From Amycolatopsis anabasis (GTDB lineage Bacteria > Actinomycetota > Actinomycetes > Mycobacteriales > Pseudonocardiaceae), in assembly GCF_009765355.1 (NCBI RefSeq), contig NZ_VTHK01000028.1:60333-124332 (forward strand): a stretch of 64,000 nucleotides of DNA. The letters are read 5' to 3'. This document shows positions 49,244 to 58,213 of the stretch, one piece after another (the first letter of the stretch is position 1; each line of letters starts with the position of its first letter). A program made the position numbers and the translations under genes. The notes under the pieces were generated by a model. The model did not search any database. It saw nothing but the letters and a program-made list of their open reading frames with translations, and was not told where the DNA came from.

Positions 49244-50028
49244 GCCTGCCCCTGATCGCTGCCCGCCAGCCAGGCGACGGTGACGGCGATCGCCTCGTCT
49301 TCACGCTCCCGCGTGTCGAAACCGTGGTCCGAACCGCGGATGGTGTGAAAGTCCGTGTCCGGTTTGACCGCGGCGGCTTGCCGGGCGATCTCGTAGGAGA
49401 CCGCAGTGTCCCGGTCACCGTGCACGACGCACGTGGGAACGTTGCTCGCGGTCAAGGTGTCCAGCGGCCGGTAGCGGGCGAACTCCTCGAACATCACGCG
49501 CCCGAGTTCGAACTCATCATCAACTACCAAGAAGCCCTGCGTGGACAACAACTTCTGCTGATCGGGACCGTAGTTTTCCTTGCCCCACGGCAATTCGGGA
49601 TGGACAAACGTCCGCTGCAGGTCCAGTAAGGGATTCCACAACACCAGCCGGTCGAGGCGCTCACCCAGCCACGGCAAGGACAGCGACGTCGGCACCGCCC
49701 CGAAACTCGACGCCACGATGGACAACGAACCGGGGAACCGATCGGCCACGTACTCCACCGCGGCCTGCAGATCGAGCATCTCCCCAGCGATCGTCGCGCC
49801 CCGCTGCGTGCCGCCGCTCCCGCCATGCCCCCGGAACGAGAACCGCAGCACGGTAAAGCCGACGTCCGCGAGCCGGTCGGCGAGCCGGACGAACATCCCG
49901 CCCTCGGTCATGTTCGCGTTGATCCCGTGAGCCTGGATGACCGTGCCGCGCTCACCCCGCTCACCAGCCAGGTGTACCGCCGCCTCCAGCCGCAGGCCAT
50001 CGATCGACGTCAACTCAACCCGGTGCAT
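49240..50028 (-). CDS. Alpha/beta-hydrolase family protein
   Basis: A 262-residue serine hydrolase. HGINANMTEGGMFVRLADRLADVGFTVLRFSFRGHGGS gives the oxyanion/strand region, the nucleophile is in VASSFGAV (a variant GxSxG), the acid in HGDRDTAVSYE and His in GSDHGF. Substrate unknown. It is first in a two-gene minus-strand operon with the acyltransferase (ATGA overlap). Confidence 0.8.
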   Translation of the reverse strand: MHRVELTSIDGLRLEAAVHLAGERGERGTVIQAHGINANMTEGGMFVRLADRLADVGFTVLRFSFRGHGGSGGTQRGATIAGEMLDLQAAVEYVADRFPGSLSIVASSFGAVPTSLSLPWLGERLDRLVLWNPLLDLQRTFVHPELPWGKENYGPDQQKLLSTQGFLVVDDEFELGRVMFEEFARYRPLDTLTASNVPTCVVHGDRDTAVSYEIARQAAAVKPDTDFHTIRGSDHGFDTREREDEAIAVTVAWLAGSDQGQA

Positions 50029-50201
50029 AACTCACTGCTCCCTCGCCACGCTTCATCGCGATCACGGGAATTCGGCCCCTCTCCAGTCTCGGTGACCATG
50101 CCGCGCTGCTGATCATCCTCGGATTGGTGCCCGCGCGGCAGCCCGAGGGGACATCACCCGGCTAGGGCGACGGATTACGGGCCTGTTGCCGGTCGGCTAG
50201 C

Positions 50202-50495
50202 TCAGCGGCGCGGGTGTGCCCAAGCGGGCCAGGAGCTGGTGCGGAAGCGTGCCATGTGCGGGTCGAACCGGTCGTGCGCCCACTCGGCCGGGTCGTCGAG
50301 CGCAAGCCAGCGAACCCCATGCGCCTCGCGCGGGTCGGCCTCGATCCGCATGTTCTGGTCGCCGGCAAGCACGAACCAGAACGTCACGTCGGTGTGGCTG
50401 TGCTCGCCCCGGGTCTTCACCACGGTCAAGAACAGCGGTTCGTTACCGAACCGGGGATGGAACTCGCCCTTGAACCGCAGTTCCTCGGTCGTCTC
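50202..50495 (-). pseudogene. NUDIX hydrolase, C-terminal half
   Basis: The frame reads ETTEELRFKGEFHPRFGNEPLFLTVV..HTDVTFWFVLAGD and VRWLALDDPAEW, the second half of an actinobacterial NUDIX hydrolase. Only the end of the Nudix box (E-TTEEL) is present; the preceding sequence is unrelated. An N-terminal NUDIX half that stops just before this point is at 63032-63322 on the same strand. Confidence 0.65.
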
Positions 50496-50610
50496 CGGTA
50501 TTCCCCCGATTTGAGTCCTGAGTCGGCACTTGTGGCTGGTGACCGTGTGGGTGTCACACGAGTCGGGCGAGATTGTCCCGGTGGGTCGCTGGCGGTGTGA
50601 CTCTTGCCGT

Positions 50611-51489
50611 ATGGCCTTCGCATCCCGAGCACAGCGTGCTGCCGTGACGACCGTCGCCGTTCTGACTGCTGCCGGGGGTTTTCCGGCTGTCCCCGCGGCG
50701 GCGCAGACGCGTGGACCGGAGGTGGCGGCGCCGGTGATGACGACGTTCGACCGGCCGGGCCGGGATCTGACGTTCACGGTGCCCGCAGGGGTCACCGAGG
50801 TCACCGCGGAGCTGGTCAGTGGCGGCGCCGGTGGAAGCGCAGGCTCCACCAGCCTCCAGGGCCGCGGTGGTTATGGCGGGGGTGGGGGCGGAGGCTCCGC
50901 CACCGCGGTCTGCCAGCTGAAGGTCAAGCCCGGACAGGTCCTCGAGATCTACGTCGGGGGCGGAGGCAAAGGTGGCGGCGCCTACGACGCGCATGGCAAC
51001 CCTGGCTTCAAGCCGGATTATGACTCCAGCATCTTCTCCCTCGGCTGGAAGTCCTTCCAGGGCTCCACCGAGGATCGCCGCCTGCTAGGGGACGTATGGG
51101 CGGAAGGTGGATGGCCCTCACCCAAGGCCAACGTGGCCGGCAGACGCTTCCCGCCAGGAGCAGGCGGCGGCGGCGCGGGTTGTTCCTGGTTTGATCGCGC
51201 GCAGCCACTGGTCCGGCTCCTAGGACACGCACTATTCCCAACAGCGGCACCAGCGGCCCCGACGACGTATGCGGGTAAGGCGGGCAGTTGGGCTCAGGTG
51301 GGCACCGATACCGCTGGAGGAACGGGCGGCGCTGGCGGCGCGGCCGGTTCCGTTCCCCCCTCGTGCCCGGCCCAGGCGGGCAGGGGAGGTCAGGGAGGCA
51401 ACGGCGCCGCCCCCGGCGCGACACTCGGCACGAGCGGCTCCAACGGCCATACCGGCTGCATCGTCATCACCTACACCCCATCCCGATGA
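50611..51489 (+). CDS. Exported glycine-rich protein
   Basis: A 292-residue protein. A signal peptide (AVTTVAVLTAAGGFPAVPAAAQ) is followed by TFTVPAGVTEVTAELVSGGAGGSAGS and long Gly-rich stretches (GRGGYGGGGGGGSATAVC, GGTGGAGGAAGSV). The C-terminus ends GCIVITYTP, a pattern of glycine-rich surface proteins with a beta-sandwich core. Its role outside the cell is unknown. ATG at 50611 used; no clear ribosome binding site. Four cysteines may pair. Confidence 0.65.
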   Translation: MAFASRAQRAAVTTVAVLTAAGGFPAVPAAAQTRGPEVAAPVMTTFDRPGRDLTFTVPAGVTEVTAELVSGGAGGSAGSTSLQGRGGYGGGGGGGSATAVCQLKVKPGQVLEIYVGGGGKGGGAYDAHGNPGFKPDYDSSIFSLGWKSFQGSTEDRRLLGDVWAEGGWPSPKANVAGRRFPPGAGGGGAGCSWFDRAQPLVRLLGHALFPTAAPAAPTTYAGKAGSWAQVGTDTAGGTGGAGGAAGSVPPSCPAQAGRGGQGGNGAAPGATLGTSGSNGHTGCIVITYTPSR

Positions 51490-51878
51490 ACCTGCCCCGG
51501 GGGCTGAGAGCCTGCGCCAGTATTGATCACCGCGTCGCGGCCGGTTCACACGTTGGTGGGGAACCCGCGGGATAAGGGGGCTGTGCGGGCGGTGGGCGGA
51601 TCAGACTGTGCCGGTGACTTCCAGTGCCTTTTCCAGTGGGGTATTCGGACCGAGTGCACCCGCCCGTCCGCGGATCCCGCTGGTCCGGACGGCTTCCTGG
51701 TACCAGCCGTGATCGCCGTCGTCGCAGGTCTCGATCAACCACGTTGGCTACGGCCCGTCGCCGTCGTGACCATCGCAGCCACGCCGGAGCGCGTTCTCGC
51801 AGTGAGCTGGAGCAGTTCCATCCATGCCCGACCGTCTGGTTTCCGGGCGCCGATCAGTGATGAAGGAGAGTCCGACCG
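51490..51878. other. Gap without recognised gene
   Basis: About 390 bases between two exported-protein genes. Open frames on both strands have Arg/Pro-rich, non-coding composition. The ribosome binding site of the cyclophilin gene (AAGGAGAG) is at its right end. Nothing else is supported. Confidence 0.3.
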
Positions 51879-52619
51879 ATGAGCAGCGAACGACAGACAC
51901 GAGGACTCGACCACAGCCGGCCCGAGCAGCAGCGCCGCCCGGCGGGCGTTCCCGCGCGAGTACGACGCGGTATCAGCGTCGTGGCCGCCGCTGCGGCTCT
52001 CACCGTCGTCGCAGGGGAAGCCGCCGCGGCCACCGCTCGGGGCTCGCAACCGAGCCCCGAGCCGGGCTGTACCGCTCCCTCAGGCAAACAGCCGAACGGC
52101 AAACAATGGCCCGCCGAACCCCCCATGGTGATCGATCCCGGCGCTAAGTACACCGCGAGGCTGAGGAGCACCTGTGGCACGGTGACCATCAAACTGGATG
52201 CCGCCCGCGCTCCGCGCACGGTCAACTCCTTCGTGTTTCTCGCGAATGAGCAGTATTTCGACCACACCGAGTGCCACCGGCTCACCACCGAAATAATCTT
52301 CTTGTTGCAGTGCGGCGACCCGACAGGAACCGGAAGCGGTGGCCCCGGCTACCGATTCCCGGATGAGAACCTGGCCGGCGCTACTTACCCCGCCGGGACC
52401 GTCGCCATGGCCAGCACGGGACCGGACACCAGCGGCAGCCAATTCTTCCTCGTCTACCAAGACAGCCCGTTGCCCCCGAAGTACACCCCGTTCGGCCACG
52501 TGACCGGCGGCCTGAACGTACTGCGAAACATCGCTGCCCACGGTACCCGGGACGGTTCCGATGATGGTGCCCCCGCCGCAGAGGTGGTCCTCAACTCGGT
52601 CACCACTGCACAGAGCTGA
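51879..52619 (+). CDS. Exported cyclophilin-type peptidyl-prolyl isomerase
   Basis: A 246-residue protein. The N-terminus has a charged stretch and one membrane/signal segment (ISVVAAAAALTVVAGEAAAATA). The cyclophilin domain spans about 95-245: TVTIKLDAARAPRTVNSFVFLANEQYFDHTECHRLT, QCGDPTGTGSGGPGYRFPDENL, AMASTGPDTSGSQFFLVY and FGHVTGGLNVL. The usual Phe/Arg residues of the active site are partly kept. It would assist folding of secreted proteins. ATG with AAGGAGAG upstream. Confidence 0.85.
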   Translation: MSSERQTRGLDHSRPEQQRRPAGVPARVRRGISVVAAAAALTVVAGEAAAATARGSQPSPEPGCTAPSGKQPNGKQWPAEPPMVIDPGAKYTARLRSTCGTVTIKLDAARAPRTVNSFVFLANEQYFDHTECHRLTTEIIFLLQCGDPTGTGSGGPGYRFPDENLAGATYPAGTVAMASTGPDTSGSQFFLVYQDSPLPPKYTPFGHVTGGLNVLRNIAAHGTRDGSDDGAPAAEVVLNSVTTAQS

Positions 52620-52898
52620 CCGGAACCGACTCCGGTGAGAGTTTACGCGCTGAGAGGCTCATATCCCCGAGTGAGTCCTGAGTGGACGATGGACTGCCGG
52701 TGCTGCTGGGTGCAAGGGTGCGCGGTGGAGTCGCCGAGGGTGTGACCGCTGGTTCCGGTTGGCTGCGCAGTGTTACCACTCGACCGTGACGGCTTTTCAT
52801 GCGTTTCCCTGATCGACCCAGCGGTCTCGCGGCTCCGAGAATCGGCGAGGTCGGCGTGAACGCGGCGATGGTTCATGACTGCAGGGAGCTGGTTGGTG

Positions 52899-54134
52899 AT
52901 GGGACGTAGTGTGGTGCGCGCGGCGGTGGTGACGGTGGTGGCAGCCGTGTCGATGCAGGTCGCACCGGCAGCAGCGGCCACGGTGGAGGTGCCCTGCACC
53001 GGCACGGTCGGGGACGCGGGCAAGTTGGCGGCGGCGGTCAAAGCGGTCAAGCCCGGTACTCCGACCACCATCGAACTGAAACCGGGCTGTGAATACAACA
53101 TGAAGGGCAAGCCGGCGCTGGAGAGCCGCAAGGGGATGCGGCTCACGATCGAGGGGCGGGAGGCGACCATCGCCGATCCCAAGCTAGTGGTGCGCCCCGG
53201 TGGAGAACTGACTGTGCGCGGGTTGACGCTGCGCGGGGAGCCGCGGAACGCCCGAGAAACCGGCAACGCCATCGTGAACATTGGTGGCACGGTCGCCGTG
53301 GACCGCAGCACCGTCAAGGACTTCTCCCCCACAGGGGGCGGCATCATCCACCAGGTACCGAGAGCGGGCGGCAGGCTGACCGTGACCCACAGCACGATCC
53401 GTGACAACACCTCTTCATCAGACTCTGACAGTGGAGGAGCAGCGCTGGGAGCAGCTATCACCGTTCAGAGTGGTAACGCCACCATCGACTCCAGCATCAT
53501 CAGCGACAACCACACCAGGGGCGCCACTGGCGGCATCGTCATTGGCGAAAGCGCCGTCGGCACCATTAAGGACAGCACCATCACCAACAACGGTGATGAC
53601 CGCGGTATCGCCGGCGGCATCTTCGTCGGATCTTCCGCCACGGTGACCGGCAGCAAGATCACCAACAACAAGGCCAAGCATGGAGGTGGGATCTCCAACC
53701 GCGGTGGCACGACGACCGTGCAGAACAGCGTCATCGCCAACAATTCCGCCGCCGAAACAGGTGGTGGAATCTTTCACTGGGCGGGCACCGTCAGCATCGA
53801 CGGCCAGAGCAAGATCGCTGGCAACACCGCCCGGGACGGCGGGGGGATCGGCCAGCACGATACCAACAGCAAGTCCGCGCTCAAGATCCACCAAAGCTGG
53901 GTCTCCGGCAACACCGCCGAACACCTGGGCGGCGGGATGTACCTGACCAACAGCTACAACACCGCTACCTACGAACTGTCGCAACTGTGGCTGGTGAACA
54001 ACACAGCAGGTAAAGACGGCGGCGGGATCTACGCCGACACCTCGCGCCCCTTCGACAAGACCTTCATCGAAGAGTGGAAAGGCAACAAACCCAACCTCTG
54101 CGCCGGCAATCGCGGCCCCCTCTGCGAGGACTAA
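52899..54134 (+). CDS. Exported right-handed beta-helix protein
   Basis: About 411 residues. Signal peptide MGRSVVRAAVVTVVAAVSMQVAPAAAA, then a parallel beta-helix: repeated turns such as LTVRGLTLRGEPRN, ITVQSGNATIDSSIISDNH, GTIKDSTITNNGDD, TVTGSKITNNKAKHGGGISNRGG and TTVQNSVIANNSAAETGGGIFHWAG. Such proteins are often polysaccharide lyases or surface proteins; no catalytic pattern is evident. A start at ATG 52875 is also possible; 52899 has AGGGAG upstream. Confidence 0.75.
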   Translation: MGRSVVRAAVVTVVAAVSMQVAPAAAATVEVPCTGTVGDAGKLAAAVKAVKPGTPTTIELKPGCEYNMKGKPALESRKGMRLTIEGREATIADPKLVVRPGGELTVRGLTLRGEPRNARETGNAIVNIGGTVAVDRSTVKDFSPTGGGIIHQVPRAGGRLTVTHSTIRDNTSSSDSDSGGAALGAAITVQSGNATIDSSIISDNHTRGATGGIVIGESAVGTIKDSTITNNGDDRGIAGGIFVGSSATVTGSKITNNKAKHGGGISNRGGTTTVQNSVIANNSAAETGGGIFHWAGTVSIDGQSKIAGNTARDGGGIGQHDTNSKSALKIHQSWVSGNTAEHLGGGMYLTNSYNTATYELSQLWLVNNTAGKDGGGIYADTSRPFDKTFIEEWKGNKPNLCAGNRGPLCED

Positions 54135-54185
54135 CCGCACCCCACCCAACGCGACCCGGTCGGCGAGGTTTCACCGTCGTGGAGG

Positions 54186-54242
54186 ACTGGGCTTTTTGTG
54201 GGTATCGTGCTTGACTCGACTCATGCCCACAAAAAGCCCAGT
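54186..54242 (+). promoter_or_regulatory. 17-bp inverted repeat around a start codon
   Basis: ACTGGGCTTTTTGTGGG (54186-54202) is the exact complement of 54226-54242. The 23-base loop ends with the ATG at 54223. The right arm is the first coding part of the operon. A hairpin here would hide the start codon region; alternatively a dimeric protein binds it. Confidence 0.65.
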
Positions 54243-55125
54243 CGAGGACGAGGTAGTCGCCGCGGTCGGGCGGCTGCTGCGCCGCGGGTTGCCGGTCACC
54301 CCGGCCGCCGCGGAGCCGGTGCTGCTCGAGTTGCGCGGGGTCATCGCGCGGGCGGTGGATCCCGCCGACGAGGCCAGCCGCACCGCGGCGTTGGACGGCA
54401 CGCTGCGCGGGCTGCTGGCCCGCTTCCCGGACCCCCGGTACGCCCCGGCGGCGCGGGCGCTGTTCGGGCTACCGCCGGCCGAGCCGGGCCAGAACCTCAC
54501 GGTGCGCCGCGACCGGGCCGCGGCCGAGGCGGGGCACGAGGTGCACCACTTCCGCAAGCGGGTCGAGCCCAAGCTGATCGAGAAGGTCGAGTGGGAACTG
54601 CTCGCGGACTCCGACCGGTTCACCCGCTCCCCGCTCATCGCTCCGAGGCTGGCGCCGGCCACGACCCGGCAGCCGGTGCAGGCCGACCCGTTCGCGTGGG
54701 AGGTCGCCGAGCACGAGGAGCAGCTGTGCCGGTTGTGGTCGGCGCTCTACGCCGCCCGCGCCGAACTCCTGGCCGTGGAGCGGCTGATCAGCCTCCAGGC
54801 CGACCGGATCGACATCGGCCACACCGCCGTGACCGCGGCCTGGCGGTGGGCCGCCGCTCGCGCCGAGGCGATCGGCTACACCGCCGCGTTCGCGCCCGGC
54901 GCGGAGGTGTCGGTGGACCAGCTGCTCGCGCTGGCCGGGTGGACTCCGGCGCTCACCGAGGCGCAGGCGTCCCGGCTGACCGAGGCCGCCGCGGGCGGCG
55001 TCAGCCGCGAGCAATTCGTCGCGGCCCTGCACGGCGAGACCGGCCTGGGCAACACATGGGTGGACGGGTTCGTCGCCCGGCCTGCCGAAGAGAACACCTG
55101 CGAGCAGAACGGATCGTTTACGTGA
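54223..55125 (+). CDS. Helical protein, first gene of aaRS-like/ASCH operon
   Basis: A 300-residue, helical, Arg/Ala/Leu-rich protein. The first 130 residues (EDEVVAAVGRLLRRG...LTVRRDRAAAEAGHEVHHFRKRVEPKLIEKVEWELL) resemble the N-terminal domain of the 46564 protein. The rest has HEEQLCRLWSALYAARAELLAVERLISLQ and a C-terminal helical bundle. No enzyme motif. It probably has a regulatory or adaptor role. Start ATG lies in an inverted repeat. Coupled to the ATPase gene by GTGA. Confidence 0.65.
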   Translation: MPTKSPVEDEVVAAVGRLLRRGLPVTPAAAEPVLLELRGVIARAVDPADEASRTAALDGTLRGLLARFPDPRYAPAARALFGLPPAEPGQNLTVRRDRAAAEAGHEVHHFRKRVEPKLIEKVEWELLADSDRFTRSPLIAPRLAPATTRQPVQADPFAWEVAEHEEQLCRLWSALYAARAELLAVERLISLQADRIDIGHTAVTAAWRWAAARAEAIGYTAAFAPGAEVSVDQLLALAGWTPALTEAQASRLTEAAAGGVSREQFVAALHGETGLGNTWVDGFVARPAEENTCEQNGSFT

Positions 55126-55727
55126 TCACCACCAATTCCGCGCTGGCCGCCGCGATCGAGACAGCGGCCTCCGGCGAGCCGCGGCGGTACGTCATCACCG
55201 GTGGCCCCTCCTCAGGCAAGGACGACCTGATCGCCGCCGTACACGCCGCCGGGATCCCGTGCATGACCGAGGAACCCGGTCGGGAGATCTACCGCAAGCA
55301 CCGCGAACGGCTGGGCCGTCACCTGCGGCGGGAAGATCGGCGCGAGTACTCGCTGGAGGTCCTCTCCGCGTTCATCGCCGAGTACACCGGACATAAGCAC
55401 GGCATCCGCTTCTACAACCGCGGCATCCCCGACAGCTACGGCTGGGAAGCGTTCTTCGGCCTCCGCCCGACCCAGCAGCTAGAGGAGGCCACGAGGCTGT
55501 ACCGGTATGACGCGATCTTCGTGCTGGACCCGCTGGACACCTTCGAGGATCCCGACGACATCGTGTGGGCCAAGGAGCGCGAGATCCGCCGGGTGCACGA
55601 GCTGATCGTGCAGGGCTACTACGACGCCGGCTACGAACCCGTCTTCGTCGCCCCCGATGCCGCCGCGGCCCGGCTGGACTTCATCTGCGCCAACCTGCGC
55701 CTGCCCAAACCCAGCCGAGGAGCGTGA
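55122..55727 (+). CDS. P-loop ATPase/kinase (NadR/AAA_28-like)
   Basis: A 201-residue P-loop protein. Walker A is VITGGPSSGKDDL (residues 27-34), with Asp where Thr/Ser is usual after the Lys. CMTEEPGREIYRKHRERLG, RFYNRGIPDSYGWEAFFG and YDAIFVLDPLDTFEDPDDIVWAKE follow, as in AAA_28/NadR-type small-molecule or nucleotide kinases. Substrate unknown. GTG start overlaps the preceding stop; its stop overlaps the next ATG (TGATG). Confidence 0.75.
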   Translation: MITTNSALAAAIETAASGEPRRYVITGGPSSGKDDLIAAVHAAGIPCMTEEPGREIYRKHRERLGRHLRREDRREYSLEVLSAFIAEYTGHKHGIRFYNRGIPDSYGWEAFFGLRPTQQLEEATRLYRYDAIFVLDPLDTFEDPDDIVWAKEREIRRVHELIVQGYYDAGYEPVFVAPDAAAARLDFICANLRLPKPSRGA

Positions 55728-57199
55728 TGGCGTTGTCCCGCAACGGAAAACCGGGGTTGCTGGTCTCGCCGAACAGCGTGTTGGCCAACGCGTTGCTGCG
55801 CTCGATCGACCTGCTGCGGCCCCGGGTGCTGACGGCGCGGCCGGGCCGGATCGAGTTCGTGGTGGGCACCCAGATCAACGGCGCCCCGCACCTGGGCACG
55901 AACCTGGTGCAGACCGCGGCGTTCCTGCTCGCGAAGACCGCCCGGCGGGAGTTCTCCATCGACACCCGCGTCCGGTTCGCCGCCCTGGACAACGCCCCGT
56001 ATGACGTGGTGCTCGACCCCGAGACTCACCACGCCTACCAGCAGACCTACTTCCACGCGCTGGGCAAGGACGGCATCGGCGAGCTGATCGAGCGCTACTA
56101 CCAGGCGTTCTTCGCCTCGGTGTCCGAGGCCACCGACACCGACTACGCCGTGGAGACCTACACCGACCAGCAAGCCACCCCCGGGTTCCGGGCCGAGTTC
56201 CTGCGCACCCTCGAACGACTGGAGGCCATCCGCTGGTGGATGGCACCCTCGCACGGCGTCGTGCACGTCCGCATCCCCTGCCCTGAGTGCGGGTGGGCGG
56301 AGAAACGCGCCGACCGCACCAAACTCGCCCACCTCGACGAGGACGGCGCCACCTTCACCGCGGTCTGCCTCGACCACGGCGATTACGAGGCGCACATCGA
56401 CCCCGAAGACGACGCGCCCTACCTCGACCTCGCCACGCTGTACCGGAACCTGGTCAAGGAACGCGTCCTCGGCCGCGACCCCGACGTGCTGCACGTGATG
56501 ATCAAAGGCGGGGACTGGACCTTCGGCTGCCAGCTCGTCGACGGCGCACTCGGCGCCCTGGACACCCCGCCGACGCACATGCCGATCCGGGTCTTCACCC
56601 CGCAGGTGCTCGCCCCCACCGGGGCGAAACTGTCGAAATCCCTGCTGCGCGAACGCGGCCCCGATGCCCTGCCCGCAGATGTCGAGCCGTGGATGCTCGA
56701 CACCACCGCCTGGCCCGGCAGCATCAACAACTACGTCGACGCCCTGGTGTGGCTGGTCGGCGAGCTGCTGACCGACCCCAAGCACTTCTTCCGCTCGTTC
56801 ACCGTCAAGGAACTAGGCCGCCTCATGACCGTCCGCCCCGCCGAACCCGCCGTCCGCGCCCACGAAATGGGCATCTACAAACGCTACTTCGACCTCATCG
56901 CCCAGGGCAAGAAGACCACCGAGGTCCGGGTCAACGACTCCAGCCGCCGCAAGATCAAACAAGGCTCGCTGATCCGGTTCCGCTGCCAAGGCGACGCCGT
57001 GCTGACCAGGGTCACCCGCGTGAACCGGTACGAATCCTTCGAGGAGATGTTCGACCACGAGCCGATCGCCTCGGTCAACCCGCTGGCCACCCGCGCCGAG
57101 CAGCTGGCCAACATCCGGCAGATCTATCCGCCTGCGCGGGAGGCCCTCGGCGTGGTCGCGATCGGCATCGAGCTGGTGGATCCGCCCCGGCCCGCCTGA
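55727..57199 (+). CDS. Class I aminoacyl-tRNA-synthetase-like protein fused to ASCH domain
   Basis: A 490-residue protein. Residues 40-370 resemble a class I LysRS-type catalytic fold: FVVGTQINGAPHLGTNL carries a HIGH-like motif (54-60), a zinc site is formed by Cys185, Cys188, Cys214 and His217, and TGAKLSKSLL (KLSKS at 301-305) is KMSKS-like. No anticodon-binding domain follows. Residues 380-490 form an ASCH domain (EMGIYKRYFDLIAQGKKTTEVRVND..RRKIKQGSLIRF). ASCH domains act in RNA recognition or base modification. The combination suggests adenylation of a substrate coupled to RNA binding. ATG with GGAG upstream; last gene of the operon. Confidence 0.75.
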   Translation: MALSRNGKPGLLVSPNSVLANALLRSIDLLRPRVLTARPGRIEFVVGTQINGAPHLGTNLVQTAAFLLAKTARREFSIDTRVRFAALDNAPYDVVLDPETHHAYQQTYFHALGKDGIGELIERYYQAFFASVSEATDTDYAVETYTDQQATPGFRAEFLRTLERLEAIRWWMAPSHGVVHVRIPCPECGWAEKRADRTKLAHLDEDGATFTAVCLDHGDYEAHIDPEDDAPYLDLATLYRNLVKERVLGRDPDVLHVMIKGGDWTFGCQLVDGALGALDTPPTHMPIRVFTPQVLAPTGAKLSKSLLRERGPDALPADVEPWMLDTTAWPGSINNYVDALVWLVGELLTDPKHFFRSFTVKELGRLMTVRPAEPAVRAHEMGIYKRYFDLIAQGKKTTEVRVNDSSRRKIKQGSLIRFRCQGDAVLTRVTRVNRYESFEEMFDHEPIASVNPLATRAEQLANIRQIYPPAREALGVVAIGIELVDPPRPA

Positions 57200-57316
57200 A
57201 CCCGCGCCCGGCGACGGCCTGATTGGTCCGGCAGCCGGACGCCGGCCCCCGGCCGAGTCCGCCAGAATTTCCCGTACTGCCACCACCGTGAAAACGAAAG
57301 GGACGGGACACCCCCG

Positions 57317-58198
57317 ATGCCCAGCGACACCCCGCCCGCCGTCCCCGCGTCGGGCCTGGCCGAGGCGACCGCCGAGCGGCTCCGCGCGAACCTGGACAAG
57401 CCGAGTCCGGCCCGGATCTACGACTACCTGCTGGGCGGGCACAACCACTACGCCATCGACCGCGAGTTCGGGGACCGGCAGCGGCAGCTCATGCCCGACA
57501 TCGTGCGGGCGATGAAGGCCAACCGCGCGTTCCTCGGCCGCGTGGTCCGATACGCGGTGGAGGCGGGCATCCGGCAGTTCGTCGACATCGGCTCCGGCCT
57601 ACCCACCGTGGGCCAGGTGCACGAGATCGCCGACCAGGCCGCCCCCGGGCAGTGCCGGGTGGTCTACATCGACAACGAGCCGATCGCCTACGCCCACGCC
57701 GAAGCGCTGCTCGGCCGGAACGCGGACCCGGACCGGCACCACGCGCTCTACGCGGACCTGCTCGAGTACGTCGACCTGTGGACCCAGGTGTCCCAGATCA
57801 ACGGGATCGACCCGCAGGAGCCGACGTGCCTGCTCGTGGTCGCGCTGCTGCACTTCATCACCCCCGAGCAGGCGCCGGAGAACGCGCTGGAGTTCCTGCG
57901 CGGCTGCCTGCCACCAGGCAGCCTGCTGGCGATGAGCCACGGATGCGACGAGCTGGACGACCCCGGCATCCAGGAAGTGGTCCGCAACTACTCCAAGGAA
58001 TCCACCACTCAAACCTGCCTGCGCACCCGGGCGGAGTTCACCGCGTTCTTCGGTGACTTCGAACTCGTCGACCCCGGTGTGGTGTGGGTGCCGCAATGGC
58101 GACCGGACGGCAACGACAAGCCGTGGAAGGGTTCCCCGGCCACCTCCCGATACCTGGCCGGCCTCGCGCGGAAACCCGCCCCGCCCACGCCAATCTGA
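57317..58198 (+). CDS. SAM-dependent methyltransferase, DUF574 type
   Basis: A 293-residue member of the actinobacterial DUF574 (Methyltransf_19) family: KPSPARIYDYLLGGHNHYAIDREF, then QFVDIGSGLPTVGQVHEIAD and VVYIDNEPIAYAHAEALL for SAM binding. Substrate unknown; the family is large in actinomycetes and often near regulators. It stands 117 bases downstream of the ASCH gene. Its ribosome binding site is weak. Confidence 0.9.
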   Translation: MPSDTPPAVPASGLAEATAERLRANLDKPSPARIYDYLLGGHNHYAIDREFGDRQRQLMPDIVRAMKANRAFLGRVVRYAVEAGIRQFVDIGSGLPTVGQVHEIADQAAPGQCRVVYIDNEPIAYAHAEALLGRNADPDRHHALYADLLEYVDLWTQVSQINGIDPQEPTCLLVVALLHFITPEQAPENALEFLRGCLPPGSLLAMSHGCDELDDPGIQEVVRNYSKESTTQTCLRTRAEFTAFFGDFELVDPGVVWVPQWRPDGNDKPWKGSPATSRYLAGLARKPAPPTPI

Positions 58199-58213
58199 GC
58201 ATCGGCGGGCAGG

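Noticed and set aside
52643..53461. 272-codon minus-strand open frame
   Set aside because: It is antisense to the beta-helix gene, which has a signal peptide and clear repeats; no start signal is seen.
54198..55727. 509-codon plus-strand frame overlapping two genes
   Set aside because: Its first 300 codons are Arg/Gly/Pro-rich shadow of the helical protein gene; only the last 202 codons (from GTG 55122) are the real P-loop ATPase.
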